Assembly (NCBI RefSeq): GCF_003337575.1
Contig: NZ_QPJM01000019.1
Span: 34,465 to 98,464, forward strand
DNA from: Phyllobacterium bourgognense
Lineage (GTDB): Bacteria; Pseudomonadota; Alphaproteobacteria; Rhizobiales; Rhizobiaceae
Direction of reading: 5' to 3'
DNA: 64,000 nucleotides
Of this stretch, positions 15,753 to 24,789 are shown piece after piece (within the stretch, counting starts at the first letter, position 1; the number at the start of each line of letters is the position of its first letter). The translations under genes and the position numbers were made by a program. The notes beneath the pieces are model-generated. The model searched no databases and was not told where the DNA came from. It was given only the letters and a program-made list of their open reading frames with translations.

Positions 15753-18284
15753 ATGCGTATCCCCAGAACAAATTTTCCAGTAAAAGCAGATGAATATGAG
15801 TTTGAAAGCAGCGCCGGTGAAGAGTTGGTCCGTGTGCCGGTTCCGCCGTCGCGTCCGATAGATCTCACCAACGCAAATTCGGGCGCACTTTATGAGAGCG
15901 TCGTGGTCAAACGGACGATCGCTCCCACGTCGCCCAGGCCAGCGTCCGCGGCAGCGCCGGTACCGGTACCGGCAGGCAGATTTGATGTGGGTGCATCGTC
16001 CACGCCAATTTCGAAGCGTATGTTTTCGCTATCCGAGAATGTCCGTTTCACCCGCACACCCGACAGCGAATTCATGAAAAACAAGGGCCCGGCGCCGGCA
16101 GAAGTCGCCGTAACGCCAAAGGCGGATGAGAAACGCCCGGCTTCTGGAAAACCGACGAGAAACCCGGAGGCAATCGTCATACCCCGTCGCGTTCGCGACC
16201 TGGAGTCCGGAGGGTCCCTCCTCTTCGGCCAAGTGGCGGTACCAGCGCAACCTCTCCCAGCAGTCGTCCCGTCGACCCCTGCGCCTGCCGAAGCCATCAC
16301 GAAAATAAAAGCTTCGCCGTCCGAATGCTCGCCGTTGGCTTACGTATCGGATTATGCGTACTTCGAATCCGCTGACTTTATCGGAGGGATTGCATCAGTT
16401 GCGGCGGCTATCCCCGTCAAGCCAATGCCGAGATTCAGCCCCGACGAAGTCACCGCTCGCTTCCGCGTGGTTGAGCCCATTGCGGCAACGCTCAAGTCAC
16501 CGCTCGTGTCGCCGTCGCTCGCCCCGGTGCGCACGGAATTAAAGCAACAAGTGGAGCCATCGTCGGAAGAGCGCCCGGAAAAGGTTGACACCGTTGATGC
16601 GGGTTTGACCGCAATTCCCGAAATTGTTCCCGCTGTCCCTCCCCAGGGCACCATCAGCCGGCGTCGCGACATAGCGCCCGTGCAACCCCCGCTCCCACCA
16701 CGGCAGGTTGCGGTCGCGGATACCGTCAAACCACGCATTTTCGCTGCCCCGCGCAGTTCTTACGAAAAGCCTCCGGTAACCCTGCTACAACAAGCGGTCA
16801 CGCATGATGCCGTCACCATCTCGCAGGAAACGCTAGAGCAGAACGCCGGCCTTCTCGAAAGCGTGCTGGAAGATTTCGGCATCCGCGGCGAGATCATCCA
16901 TGTGCGCCCCGGTCCCGTCGTCACACTCTATGAGTTCGAACCTGCGCCAGGCGTGAAATCCTCGCGCGTTATCGGCCTTGCCGACGACATCGCCCGCTCC
17001 ATGTCTGCGCTGTCCGCTCGTGTCGCTGTTGTTCCCGGACGCAACGTCATTGGTATTGAATTGCCCAATACGACGCGAGAGACAGTCTATCTTCGCGAAA
17101 TGGTCGCATCCGAGAATTTTGACAAGACCAGATTTAAACTCGCACTTTGCCTTGGCAAGACCATCGGCGGTGAGCCTGTAATCGCCGAACTCGCCAAGAT
17201 GCCGCATCTGCTCGTAGCCGGTACGACCGGTTCCGGAAAATCGGTCGCCATCAACACAATGATTCTGTCGCTGCTCTACCGGCTCACACCGGAAGAATGC
17301 CGTCTGATCATGGTCGATCCGAAAATGCTTGAATTGTCCATCTATGACGGGATTCCGCATCTTCTTACCCCGGTCGTCACCGATCCAAAGAAGGCAGTGA
17401 TGGCTCTCAAATGGGCCGTGCGCGAGATGGAAGACCGCTATAGAAAAATGTCAAAGCTCGGCGTGCGCAATATCGATGGTTTCAACGCCCGCGTTATCAG
17501 CGCGAAGGAGAAGGGCGAAACGGTGATGTGCACCGTGCAAACCGGCTTCGACAAGGGAACCGGCGAAGCTCAATATCAGCAGGAGGCCATGGACCTCACG
17601 CCGATGCCCTATATCGTCATCATCGTCGATGAAATGGCCGACCTGATGATGGTGGCGGGCAAGGATATCGAAGGGGCGATCCAGCGCCTCGCCCAGATGG
17701 CGCGTGCCGCCGGCATTCATTTGATCATGGCGACTCAACGTCCATCGGTCGATGTGATCACCGGTACCATCAAGGCGAATTTTCCCACTCGCATCTCGTT
17801 TCAGGTCACATCCAAGATCGACAGCCGCACCATTCTCGGCGAACAAGGTGCGGAGCAGCTGCTTGGCCAGGGCGACATGCTGCATATGGTCGGTGGCGGC
17901 CGTATTTCGCGCGTCCATGGACCTTTCGTTTCAGACGAAGAAGTCGAAAAGGTCGTTGCGCATCTGAAGACTCAAGGGCAGCCGGACTATCTCGATACGG
18001 TCACGGCCGACGAAAGCGATGAAGAAGCTGCGGACAGTGACGATAGTGCAGTCTTCGACAAGGGGGCCATGGCTGCAGAAGATGGAAACGAGCTCTACGA
18101 TCAGGCAGTCAAAGTCATGCTGCGTGACAAAAAATGCTCGACGTCATACATCCAGCGACGGCTGCAGATCGGCTACAATCGCGCCGCTTCGCTGGTGGAG
18201 CGAATGGAAAAGGAAGGGCTGGTTGGCCCCGCCAATCATGTCGGCAAGCGCGAGATTCTCAACGTCAACAGGGACACAGCTTAA
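15753..18284 (+). CDS. ftsK: FtsK/SpoIIIE-family DNA translocase lacking the membrane domain
   Basis: The protein has 843 residues. A long Pro/Ala-rich, apparently disordered N-terminus (1-330) has no hydrophobic segments. It is followed by the translocase alpha/beta domains with Walker A GTTGSGKS (about 490), [25 protein letters not shown] and the Walker B segment [13 protein letters not shown]. The C-terminal gamma winged helix ([30 protein letters not shown]) reads polar DNA motifs. Such motors pump DNA at division for dimer resolution. Canonical alphaproteobacterial FtsK carries four N-terminal membrane helices; their absence makes this a soluble paralogue. It sits beside the replicon origin. 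Confidence 0.93.
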   Translation: MRIPRTNFPVKADEYEFESSAGEELVRVPVPPSRPIDLTNANSGALYESVVVKRTIAPTSPRPASAAAPVPVPAGRFDVGASSTPISKRMFSLSENVRFTRTPDSEFMKNKGPAPAEVAVTPKADEKRPASGKPTRNPEAIVIPRRVRDLESGGSLLFGQVAVPAQPLPAVVPSTPAPAEAITKIKASPSECSPLAYVSDYAYFESADFIGGIASVAAAIPVKPMPRFSPDEVTARFRVVEPIAATLKSPLVSPSLAPVRTELKQQVEPSSEERPEKVDTVDAGLTAIPEIVPAVPPQGTISRRRDIAPVQPPLPPRQVAVADTVKPRIFAAPRSSYEKPPVTLLQQAVTHDAVTISQETLEQNAGLLESVLEDFGIRGEIIHVRPGPVVTLYEFEPAPGVKSSRVIGLADDIARSMSALSARVAVVPGRNVIGIELPNTTRETVYLREMVASENFDKTRFKLALCLGKTIGGEPVIAELAKMPHLLVAGTTGSGKSVAINTMILSLLYRLTPEECRLIMVDPKMLELSIYDGIPHLLTPVVTDPKKAVMALKWAVREMEDRYRKMSKLGVRNIDGFNARVISAKEKGETVMCTVQTGFDKGTGEAQYQQEAMDLTPMPYIVIIVDEMADLMMVAGKDIEGAIQRLAQMARAAGIHLIMATQRPSVDVITGTIKANFPTRISFQVTSKIDSRTILGEQGAEQLLGQGDMLHMVGGGRISRVHGPFVSDEEVEKVVAHLKTQGQPDYLDTVTADESDEEAADSDDSAVFDKGAMAAEDGNELYDQAVKVMLRDKKCSTSYIQRRLQIGYNRAASLVERMEKEGLVGPANHVGKREILNVNRDTA

Positions 18285-18300
18285 TCAACGCGGAAGGTTG

Positions 18301-18531
18301 CTATTGTCGCAGAGCAGCCTTGATGGGCTTCAACGGCGAGCATCTGATTTTGATGAACTCGTTGGGCGAACGTCCGACAATGGCGGTGCGTGCTACGAAA
18401 GCCTGTCCCTGCATCCCGCACATCATGGCGTTGCTGGTTTGAGGCCCGTAAATCACATCCAGCGCCGTGTTGGATTGGCAATCCATCGGCGATAGACTTG
18501 TTGAGCAAATGAGTATTACAACCTGGAGCAT
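18301..18531 (-). CDS. Small secreted-type hypothetical protein
   Basis: This 76-residue protein has a hydrophobic N-terminus (MLQVVILICSTSLSP) followed by DCQSNTALDVIYGPQ, MMCGMQGQAFVA and EFIKIRC, with four cysteines in total. I believe it belongs to a conserved rhizobial family of unknown function, from memory of similar short proteins. The start at 18531 is supported by AAAAGGA seven bases upstream; the longer frame from 18600 adds 23 unlikely residues. It lies convergent to ftsK, 16 bases past its stop. Confidence 0.65.
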   Translation of the reverse strand: MLQVVILICSTSLSPMDCQSNTALDVIYGPQTSNAMMCGMQGQAFVARTAIVGRSPNEFIKIRCSPLKPIKAALRQ

Positions 18532-18664
18532 GCTGGCATCCTTTTGCAACAGTTGCTCCTCCCGATTCTTGCAGAGTACGGAAGTTTTGCTGCAATGCAA
18601 CCATTTTGCTGCACTGCAATAGAATCGGCTGTTCCCAAATGAGAAATGCGCTCGGTTCCTGAGC

Positions 18665-20284
18665 TTACTGTTCCAAGGGATCGTCGAGTTGGTGACGCTT
18701 GATGAGCTCTTCCCGGATCAGTTTCTTCGCGACCTTGCCATAGGCGGATTTCGGCATCTCCGGCCAGAACACAAGGCGCTTCGGCATTTTGTAGCGAGCC
18801 ATCTTGCCGTCAAGCCAGGCAATGACCTCCTCGGCTGCCGGCGCAGTACCCGGGCGGGCAACGCAGACCGCAAGACCCACCTCGCCCCATACCGGATCCG
18901 GAATACCCACTACCGCCACTTCGCTGATGTCCGGATGGGTTAATATCTTCTCCTCGATCTCGCGCGGATAGATGTTGGAGCCGCCGGAAATATACATGTC
19001 CGAGGCCCTTCCGGTGATGAAGAGAAACCCCGCTTCATCCATGTGTCCGAGATCGCCGGTACGGAACCAGCCATTGCGAAAGGCTTTCGCATTGGCTTCC
19101 GGATTGTTGTAATAGCCAGCAAAAACGGCAGGGCCGATCACGCAAATCTCGCCGGTTATGCCGGGCGAAACTTCATTTCCGCTGTCATCCTGGATCGATA
19201 TTTGCATTCCGGTACGCGCATAGCCGCAGGTGCCCGGCCGCGTATCCTCGCTGTGTTCCAGATGGTGTTCGGTCGGCGGTAACACAGTAATATTGCCGGT
19301 CACCTCTCCCAGTCCAAAATACTGCACGATCACCCGCCCCAGGGTCTTTAGGGCATTGATCTGATCGGTCCGGTACATGGGTGCGCCCGCATAGACCACA
19401 TAACGCAATGACGAATGATCCCGCTCCTGTACCGCTGGATGTTCGGTCAGCATTTTCAGGATCGTGGGCACGGTAAACATGTTGCTCACACGCCATTTTT
19501 CGACAAGACGCCAGGCTTCGGCAATATCGAGCTTTTCTGTTGGTAGCAGGATGGTCTTTGCACCTCTGGCCACCTGCGTCAGCTGATGAATTCCTGCGCC
19601 GTGAGATAGGGGTGCGACCACGAGCGACGCATCGTCGTGCGTCGTGCCCGGCATCAAGTCGCACAAATGGTTGGTTACCACGAATCCCATCTGACCGTGG
19701 GTCAGTACAGCAGCCTTGGGCCGCCCTGTCGTGCCAGAGGTGAAAAAGAACCAGCACGGATCATCATGATCCACAGGGGCAGTAAACACCGTTTCAGTAT
19801 CGAAACGATCTACAATATCGTCGTAATCCTCGGCAAAATCGGCTTTTCCAATCGCGATGGCGAATTCCATCACTGCACTCGTTTGCCGGCAAGCTTCGAC
19901 GTGCTCTGGAAATGAATTCCCGCAGATCAAGCCTTTTGCGCCGCTCGTTGCTGCCAGATACGCCACTTCGTCTGATGTCTGCCTGAAGTTAGCTGGAACC
20001 CACACCGCTCCAAGTTGAAAACACGCGAACATGGATTCGAACATCTGGTTGCAGTTCTGTGATTGAACGAGGACCCGGTCGCCTTTGACCACGCCGAATT
20101 CCTTTTGCAACGCTGCGGCCATGGCATTGACACGGCGCTGCAGTTGCGCCCATGTCCATGTTTTTTCGCCCCAGACAAGTGCAATCTCCTTTGGGAAACG
20201 GCGTGCCGATTGGGCGAGAAATCCGTAAAGATTCATCACCCGTTTTGACATGGGTTCAACAACCAATCCATGTTTCGCAGTCAT
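18665..20284 (-). CDS. AMP-forming acyl-CoA synthetase
   Basis: This 539-residue ANL-superfamily ligase has the P-loop FFTSGTTGRPKAAVLTH (about 180), the adenylate motif in GWFRTGDLGHMDEAGF, the hinge GRASDMYISGGSNIYPREIEE and the catalytic lysine in AYGKVAKKL near the end. It activates a carboxylic acid with ATP and joins it to CoA; the acid could be a fatty or aromatic acid. AAGGTGG six bases before the ATG supports the start. It overlaps the IclR gene by ATGA, so the regulator is co-transcribed and likely controls catabolism of that acid. Confidence 0.9.
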   Translation of the reverse strand: MTAKHGLVVEPMSKRVMNLYGFLAQSARRFPKEIALVWGEKTWTWAQLQRRVNAMAAALQKEFGVVKGDRVLVQSQNCNQMFESMFACFQLGAVWVPANFRQTSDEVAYLAATSGAKGLICGNSFPEHVEACRQTSAVMEFAIAIGKADFAEDYDDIVDRFDTETVFTAPVDHDDPCWFFFTSGTTGRPKAAVLTHGQMGFVVTNHLCDLMPGTTHDDASLVVAPLSHGAGIHQLTQVARGAKTILLPTEKLDIAEAWRLVEKWRVSNMFTVPTILKMLTEHPAVQERDHSSLRYVVYAGAPMYRTDQINALKTLGRVIVQYFGLGEVTGNITVLPPTEHHLEHSEDTRPGTCGYARTGMQISIQDDSGNEVSPGITGEICVIGPAVFAGYYNNPEANAKAFRNGWFRTGDLGHMDEAGFLFITGRASDMYISGGSNIYPREIEEKILTHPDISEVAVVGIPDPVWGEVGLAVCVARPGTAPAAEEVIAWLDGKMARYKMPKRLVFWPEMPKSAYGKVAKKLIREELIKRHQLDDPLEQ

Positions 20285-21123
20285 GGCGCCACCTTCGACG
20301 TGTACGGCCGTTTTGGCCGATCATTGGAAGTTTGAAGATGCGCCAGCCGCGCTTCGATTTTTCTCGTCTCACCTTGCATCAAAGCAGCGAGTTCCGCTTG
20401 ACGTGAAGGCTGCATGCGGCTGTCAATGGCTGCAATGCTGAGGGCGCCGGCTGGTCGTCCATCCGGATAGCGAATGGCGAGACCAATGCCCCAGGAATTG
20501 GTAAGAATGAGCCCGGGATTGAGGGCAAAACCGTTTTCGCGGGCTGTCGCAACGTCAGCGCGAATGCGGTCGGGATAAAGGTTTGGATACTCGGCCAGGA
20601 GGGCGGCTTCGTTCAAGGCTAAGATAGCTTCAATCTCGTCATCCGGCATCGCGGCCAGGATCGCCAGTGACCCGGCGCCCACGCCCAAGGGATGGCGATA
20701 GCCAGCCTGCAATGCATGGGTGCGAATCGGATAGGTGCCTTCCTCACGATGCAGACAAACGGCGTAGCTATCGCGCTGGATCGAAAGGAAGCTGGTGTCC
20801 TGTGTTTTGGCCGACAGAAAACCAAGGCTGTCGCGGGAGATTTGTAGAAGCCCATAGCGCCGTGTCGCAAGGGTGCCAAGTACATAGGCTTCCTGACCGA
20901 GATAATATCGTCGGGTCAAACTATCCTGTTCCAGCAGGCCAGAGCGTATCAGCGCCAGAAGCAGACGGCGCGTCGTGGGTTTGTTGAGACCGCTTTGTTC
21001 CACTATATCAGTCAACGTGCTGCCGTCGTCGCCGGAATAGCTGACAAGACTCAAGAGACCAAGCGCCCTGTCAACGCTTTGCGAACCATTGAGACCTTTT
21101 ATCGGTCTTACCTCTTGCTCCAT
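20281..21123 (-). CDS. IclR-family transcriptional regulator
   Basis: This 280-residue protein has the IclR winged helix (SVDRALGLLSLVS, DIVEQSGLNKPTTRRLLLALIRSGLLEQD) and the GAF-like effector domain (YRHPLGVGAGSLAILAAMPDDE, IGLAIRYPDGRPAGALSIAAI). It leads the acyl-CoA synthetase gene with an ATGA overlap and diverges from the PPC-domain gene. Two short palindromes lie between the divergent starts. IclR proteins here typically sense an aromatic or acyl intermediate; the ligand is unknown. Confidence 0.93.
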   Translation of the reverse strand: MEQEVRPIKGLNGSQSVDRALGLLSLVSYSGDDGSTLTDIVEQSGLNKPTTRRLLLALIRSGLLEQDSLTRRYYLGQEAYVLGTLATRRYGLLQISRDSLGFLSAKTQDTSFLSIQRDSYAVCLHREEGTYPIRTHALQAGYRHPLGVGAGSLAILAAMPDDEIEAILALNEAALLAEYPNLYPDRIRADVATARENGFALNPGLILTNSWGIGLAIRYPDGRPAGALSIAAIDSRMQPSRQAELAALMQGETRKIEARLAHLQTSNDRPKRPYTSKVAP

Positions 21124-21138
21124 CCCAATTCCTCTTAT

Positions 21139-21186
21139 TGATCCATATTGTGGATCATTTTATTCGTTTGTGGAACTATGCCACAA
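21139..21186. promoter_or_regulatory. Two candidate IclR operators between divergent genes
   Basis: The first palindrome is TGATCCA (21139-21145) with TGGATCA (21151-21157). The second is TTGTGG (21168-21173) with CCACAA (21181-21186). Both lie in the 136-bp gap between the IclR gene and the PPC-domain gene, where one regulator could control both directions. No experimental match is known to me. Confidence 0.5.
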
Positions 21187-21259
21187 CGCGGTGGCCGGTA
21201 AACCGAATTTGGAGTTCATAATATGCTACTCATCCTGCGACGGCTTTCGGCGGTGACCG

Positions 21260-22117
21260 GTGTCTGAACGGTTTCTGCTACAACCCGGGCCTCCGCGCTT
21301 AAAACGCTTCGAGAGTTTTGAGGGCGTCGGCCGATGGCTGGAATTCACTCTTGAACCTGGCCAAAACATAAATGATGCCATTGCCCGGCCGCTTCAGGCG
21401 TCCGGCTTCACAGCGGCTTCACTAGTTCTTGCCGGCGGAGCTTTCAATCCATTCCACTATCTTATGCCGGCGCTTGCCACCGACGGGCATCACGCTGCCT
21501 GGTATAGCGATTTATTCTCGCCGGCCGGCGAAACGCGGCTTGAGAACGGTAATGTTACCTTTGGCGAGCGTGACGGCGCTCCTTTTATCCATTGCCATGC
21601 CATCTGGACCGAGCACGACGGCAAGCGTGGTGCCGGCCATGTCCTGCCGCATGAAGCGATCATCAGCCGGCCCATTCATGCAATTGCCTGGGGTGTCGAG
21701 AACGTGCGCATGGTATCGGAGCCCGATGAAGAGACCGCCTTCACGCTCTTTCATCCGGTACCTTCAAAAGCGGCGATCACCGCCAACAATGGTCCGCGCA
21801 CGGTGATCGCGCGTGTTGGTCCCAATGAGGACCTCATCATTGCCCTGGAGGATATCTGCCGGAAACATGATTTCGCTGCAGCAAAATTGCGCGGCGGCTT
21901 AGGCAGCCTGATCGGCGCACGCTATGCGGATGGTTCCAAAGTAGACGATATCGCAACCGAAGTCTTCGTCACCCAAGGCTTCGTCACGCGTCAGCCAACC
22001 GGAACACATGTCGATATCGTTATGGTCGACACCCAGGGCAATATCACATGCGGCGAGCTCCTTCGCGGTGAAAACCCCGTCTGCATCACATTCGAGCTAT
22101 GCCTGGAAGAAGCCTAA
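21260..22117 (+). CDS. Tandem PPC (DUF296) domain protein
   Basis: This 285-residue protein is built from two PPC/DUF296-like halves. The first (about 25-150) includes DAIARPLQASGFTAASLVLAGGAFNPFHYL and FIHCHAIWTEHDGKRGAGHVLPHEAI. The second (about 165-280) includes GLGSLIGARYADGSKVDD and GTHVDIVMVDTQGN. Bacterial PPC proteins form trimers and their role is unsettled; some sit in aromatic or fatty-acid operons. The GTG start has only a weak ribosome-binding site. It is transcribed away from the IclR and acyl-CoA synthetase pair, suggesting one pathway. Confidence 0.8.
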   Translation: MSERFLLQPGPPRLKRFESFEGVGRWLEFTLEPGQNINDAIARPLQASGFTAASLVLAGGAFNPFHYLMPALATDGHHAAWYSDLFSPAGETRLENGNVTFGERDGAPFIHCHAIWTEHDGKRGAGHVLPHEAIISRPIHAIAWGVENVRMVSEPDEETAFTLFHPVPSKAAITANNGPRTVIARVGPNEDLIIALEDICRKHDFAAAKLRGGLGSLIGARYADGSKVDDIATEVFVTQGFVTRQPTGTHVDIVMVDTQGNITCGELLRGENPVCITFELCLEEA

Positions 22118-22132
22118 CGATCCCTGACCTCC

Positions 22133-23188
22133 TCACGAGCGCCGCTCGTGTTCATCGGGGTAGCTGAGACTCTGCAATTCCCTTGGATCGACCCCCGCTA
22201 TCCTTCGCAAAACTGCTCGCGCCAGTTCTCGCCCGGCATGGCGAACGTCCTCATTGAACACGATGATCTGCGGGCGGAACCATTGCAGCACATCGGTTGA
22301 CTGCTTCGAGACAAGGTCAACATCCTCGCCAATCTTCAGTCCGGCGGCTTCAATACCCGCAACCAGCGCAATGGCCGCGCTGCCACTGCAGCAGACAATG
22401 CCGTCGGGGCGGTTTGGGGTCGACATGATCTCCTCCATCCGGTTCCGGATACGGCCGAGCGAGGTATCGACATCAATATCGGACACAGCAACGGTACTTG
22501 CGCCTCCCTCCCCCACCGCACGCGAGAAACCCCGATCGAGGTGCCGGTAATAGGTGACCGAAGGTGACGGGCCCGCAAGCATGGCGATCCTGCGACGTCC
22601 CTTTGCCAGCAGGCTCTTCACCGAGAGATAGGCGAAGGCCTCGTTGTCGAAATCATGGAAGGGATGTTCGATCCCCATCTCTGTCCGGCCATGTGTAGCG
22701 AACGGAATACCATGTTCGGTTAGGTAGCGGACGCGCGCATCATCCGGCTCCGTACGTGACATGATGATCCCGTCGGCCGAGCCCGTTTCGACGATGTAGC
22801 GTATCGGCTGCATCGGGTCATTTTTCACCGAATAAGGCGTGACGGTCAGATGATAGGGCGTCTCCGAAAGCACTTCGGAAATTCCATAAACCATGTTGGA
22901 GGTGAGCCCCATGATCTCCGACTGGGCATTGAGCACGAGGCTGATGACATTGGTCTTGCCGGTACGAAGACGCACACCGGCACGGTTCGGCCTGTATCCA
23001 ATCTGCTTGGCGATCAGCTGAACACGATTCCTGGTCGCCTGGCCAATTTCGGGTGCATCCTTGAGCGCGCGCGAAACAGTGGTGACACCAAGCCCCGCCA
23101 TGAAGGCAATCGTCTTCAACGTCGGCCGCTCGCCTTCAACGGGCCCGGCATCGATTACCGCCTTCTGATCGCCTTCTGTCGTCTTCAT
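22133..23188 (-). CDS. LacI-family transcriptional regulator
   Basis: This 351-residue protein has an N-terminal LacI helix-turn-helix (TLKTIAFMAGLGVTTVSRALKDAPEIGQATRNRV) and hinge (GYRPNRAG), followed by a periplasmic-binding-protein-like sugar domain. I chose the ATG at 23188 with AAGG about ten bases upstream; a TTG six bases earlier is possible. It diverges from the sugar ABC operon at 23.4 kb and is its probable repressor. A 7-bp hairpin (22134-22150) overlaps the stop codon and may help end transcription. Confidence 0.92.
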   Translation of the reverse strand: MKTTEGDQKAVIDAGPVEGERPTLKTIAFMAGLGVTTVSRALKDAPEIGQATRNRVQLIAKQIGYRPNRAGVRLRTGKTNVISLVLNAQSEIMGLTSNMVYGISEVLSETPYHLTVTPYSVKNDPMQPIRYIVETGSADGIIMSRTEPDDARVRYLTEHGIPFATHGRTEMGIEHPFHDFDNEAFAYLSVKSLLAKGRRRIAMLAGPSPSVTYYRHLDRGFSRAVGEGGASTVAVSDIDVDTSLGRIRNRMEEIMSTPNRPDGIVCCSGSAAIALVAGIEAAGLKIGEDVDLVSKQSTDVLQWFRPQIIVFNEDVRHAGRELARAVLRRIAGVDPRELQSLSYPDEHERRS

Positions 23189-23385
23189 ATTCAATTGGCC
23201 TTCAAGCCGTTCTTCGATGAACCTGTATCGTTTTACAAAAATACCGCAACTCGAAACTTTTTAACTGCTGTCACAACGTGATCCTAGACGATATTGGCGC
23301 TACTTGGCAATCACACCCAGTAATCACAATTGCCTATTTCCCTGAATTTGCAAGATTATCCGGCAATTTGACAAACCCGTCACAT

Positions 23386-23402
23386 CAATTTCGAAAAAAT
23401 TG
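23386..23402. promoter_or_regulatory. Candidate LacI operator before the sugar ABC operon
   Basis: CAATTT-N5-AAATTG is a perfect palindrome, 13 bases downstream of a TTGACA box (23368-23373), where it would cover the -10 region of the importer promoter. The rest of the 285-bp divergent gap is AT-rich, without other clear structure. Confidence 0.45.
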
Positions 23403-23473
23403 GCTTTCGGTGATTGCACTTGATGGCGCTTTACACTAGCCTACCTGTAACGTTTCAGATTTGGGAGGATACG

Positions 23474-24718
23474 ATGCGTTACCGTTCTGTCTTGGCCGCT
23501 CTTGCTACGTCTACATTTCTTTTCGCTACCAATCCGGCTACCGCCGCTGACCTGGAAGTCACTCACTGGTGGACTTCCGGCGGTGAAGCGGCAGCTGCCA
23601 AGGTTCTCGCCGAATCTTACGACAAATTGGGCGGCGACAAATGGGTGGACGGCGCGATCGCCGGCAGCGGCAGCACAGCCCGCCCAATCATCGTCAGTCG
23701 CATTCTTGGCGGAAATCCAATGGGTGCCACCCAGTTGAATACCGGTCGCGATGCCGAAGATCTGGTCAAGGCCGGTTTGATGACGGACCTGACCGAGCTT
23801 GCTACCAAGGAAGGCTGGGCCGATTTTATTCGCCCCTCCAAGCTGCTCGACGCCTGCAAATATGAGGGCAAGATTTATTGCGTTCCGGTCAATATCCACT
23901 CCTTGCAATGGATGTGGATCAATCCCAACGCTTTCAAGGACGCCGGAGCAGCGGTTCCCACCAACTGGAACGAATTCGTTGCTGCTGCACCCAAGCTAAA
24001 GGAAAAAGGCGTCATCCCACTCGCGACCGGTGATGCGTGGCAAATCGACGGCGTATTTCGCGTGCTGCTGGCCAACCTTGGCGGCAAGGAGCTCTATCTC
24101 AAGATAGTGGATGAAAAGAGTACCGAAGCCGCTGGCAGCCCCGAGATGAAAGCGGTCTGGCAAGCTTTTGCCAATGCGCGAGACCTTGCCGACCCCGGCT
24201 ACGTCGGACGGCAATGGAATGAAGCGACATCACTTGTTCTTACGGGTAAAGCCGGCGGCCAGATCATGGGCGATTGGGCACAGGGTGAATTTGGCGTGGC
24301 TGGAAAGGTTGCGGGCACTGATTATGACTGTCTTCCGGGCCTCGGTGTTCATCCGGCCCTCGATACAGGAGGTGACGCCTTCTATTTTCCGAAGAACCAA
24401 AACCCGGAAATTACCAAGGCCCAGCTGAAGCTTGCCAGCATGCTTGTCTCCAAGGAGACGCAGGTTGCATTCAATCTCGCCAAGGGGTCGCTGCCGATCC
24501 GTGGCGACGTCGACATGCAGGCAGCCAATGCATGCATGCAGAAGGGCATCAAGATATTGGCGGACAGCAACAATGTGCTGCCTTCATACGAACAGGCGTT
24601 CTCCTCCGATACGCAAGGCCAGATCGAAGATCTGATGACGGAGTTCTTCGCTGACAAGAGCATGACGGTCGAGGATGCACAGGCCCGTTACGTCGAGATC
24701 ATCGGCGAAGCCAAATAA
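23474..24718 (+). CDS. Sugar-binding protein of ABC transporter (GtsA-like)
   Basis: This 414-residue periplasmic binding protein has the signal peptide MRYRSVLAALATSTFLFATNPATAA, then DLEVTHWWTSGGEAAAAKVL, the hallmark of the glucose/mannose-binding group. GGAGG before the ATG at 23474 decides the start; the longer frame adds 20 residues with no site. It heads the operon of two permeases, ATPase, TIM-barrel isomerase and oxidoreductase. The ligand is probably a hexose or a hexose derivative. Confidence 0.92.
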   Translation: MRYRSVLAALATSTFLFATNPATAADLEVTHWWTSGGEAAAAKVLAESYDKLGGDKWVDGAIAGSGSTARPIIVSRILGGNPMGATQLNTGRDAEDLVKAGLMTDLTELATKEGWADFIRPSKLLDACKYEGKIYCVPVNIHSLQWMWINPNAFKDAGAAVPTNWNEFVAAAPKLKEKGVIPLATGDAWQIDGVFRVLLANLGGKELYLKIVDEKSTEAAGSPEMKAVWQAFANARDLADPGYVGRQWNEATSLVLTGKAGGQIMGDWAQGEFGVAGKVAGTDYDCLPGLGVHPALDTGGDAFYFPKNQNPEITKAQLKLASMLVSKETQVAFNLAKGSLPIRGDVDMQAANACMQKGIKILADSNNVLPSYEQAFSSDTQGQIEDLMTEFFADKSMTVEDAQARYVEIIGEAK

Positions 24719-24740
24719 CTCGAACAACCACTATAGCAGC

Positions 24741-24766
24741 GATGCCGGCCTCTCGGGTCCGGCATC
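24741..24766 (+). terminator. Intercistronic hairpin after binding-protein gene
   Basis: GATGCCGG (24741-24748) and CCGGCATC (24759-24766) form an 8-bp stem between the binding-protein stop and the first permease. No T run follows, so it is more likely a 3'-stabilising element than a full terminator. Confidence 0.55.
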
Positions 24767-24789
24767 CGGTGATAGGACTGGAGACTTCG

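Noticed and set aside
18019..18495. Plus-strand frame crossing the end of ftsK
   Set aside because: It is out of frame with the conserved gamma domain of the translocase and conflicts with the better-supported small gene on the minus strand.
22134..22150. Hairpin over the LacI stop codon as a full terminator
   Set aside because: The 7-bp stem is clear, but there is no T run on either side, so I mention it only under the regulator.
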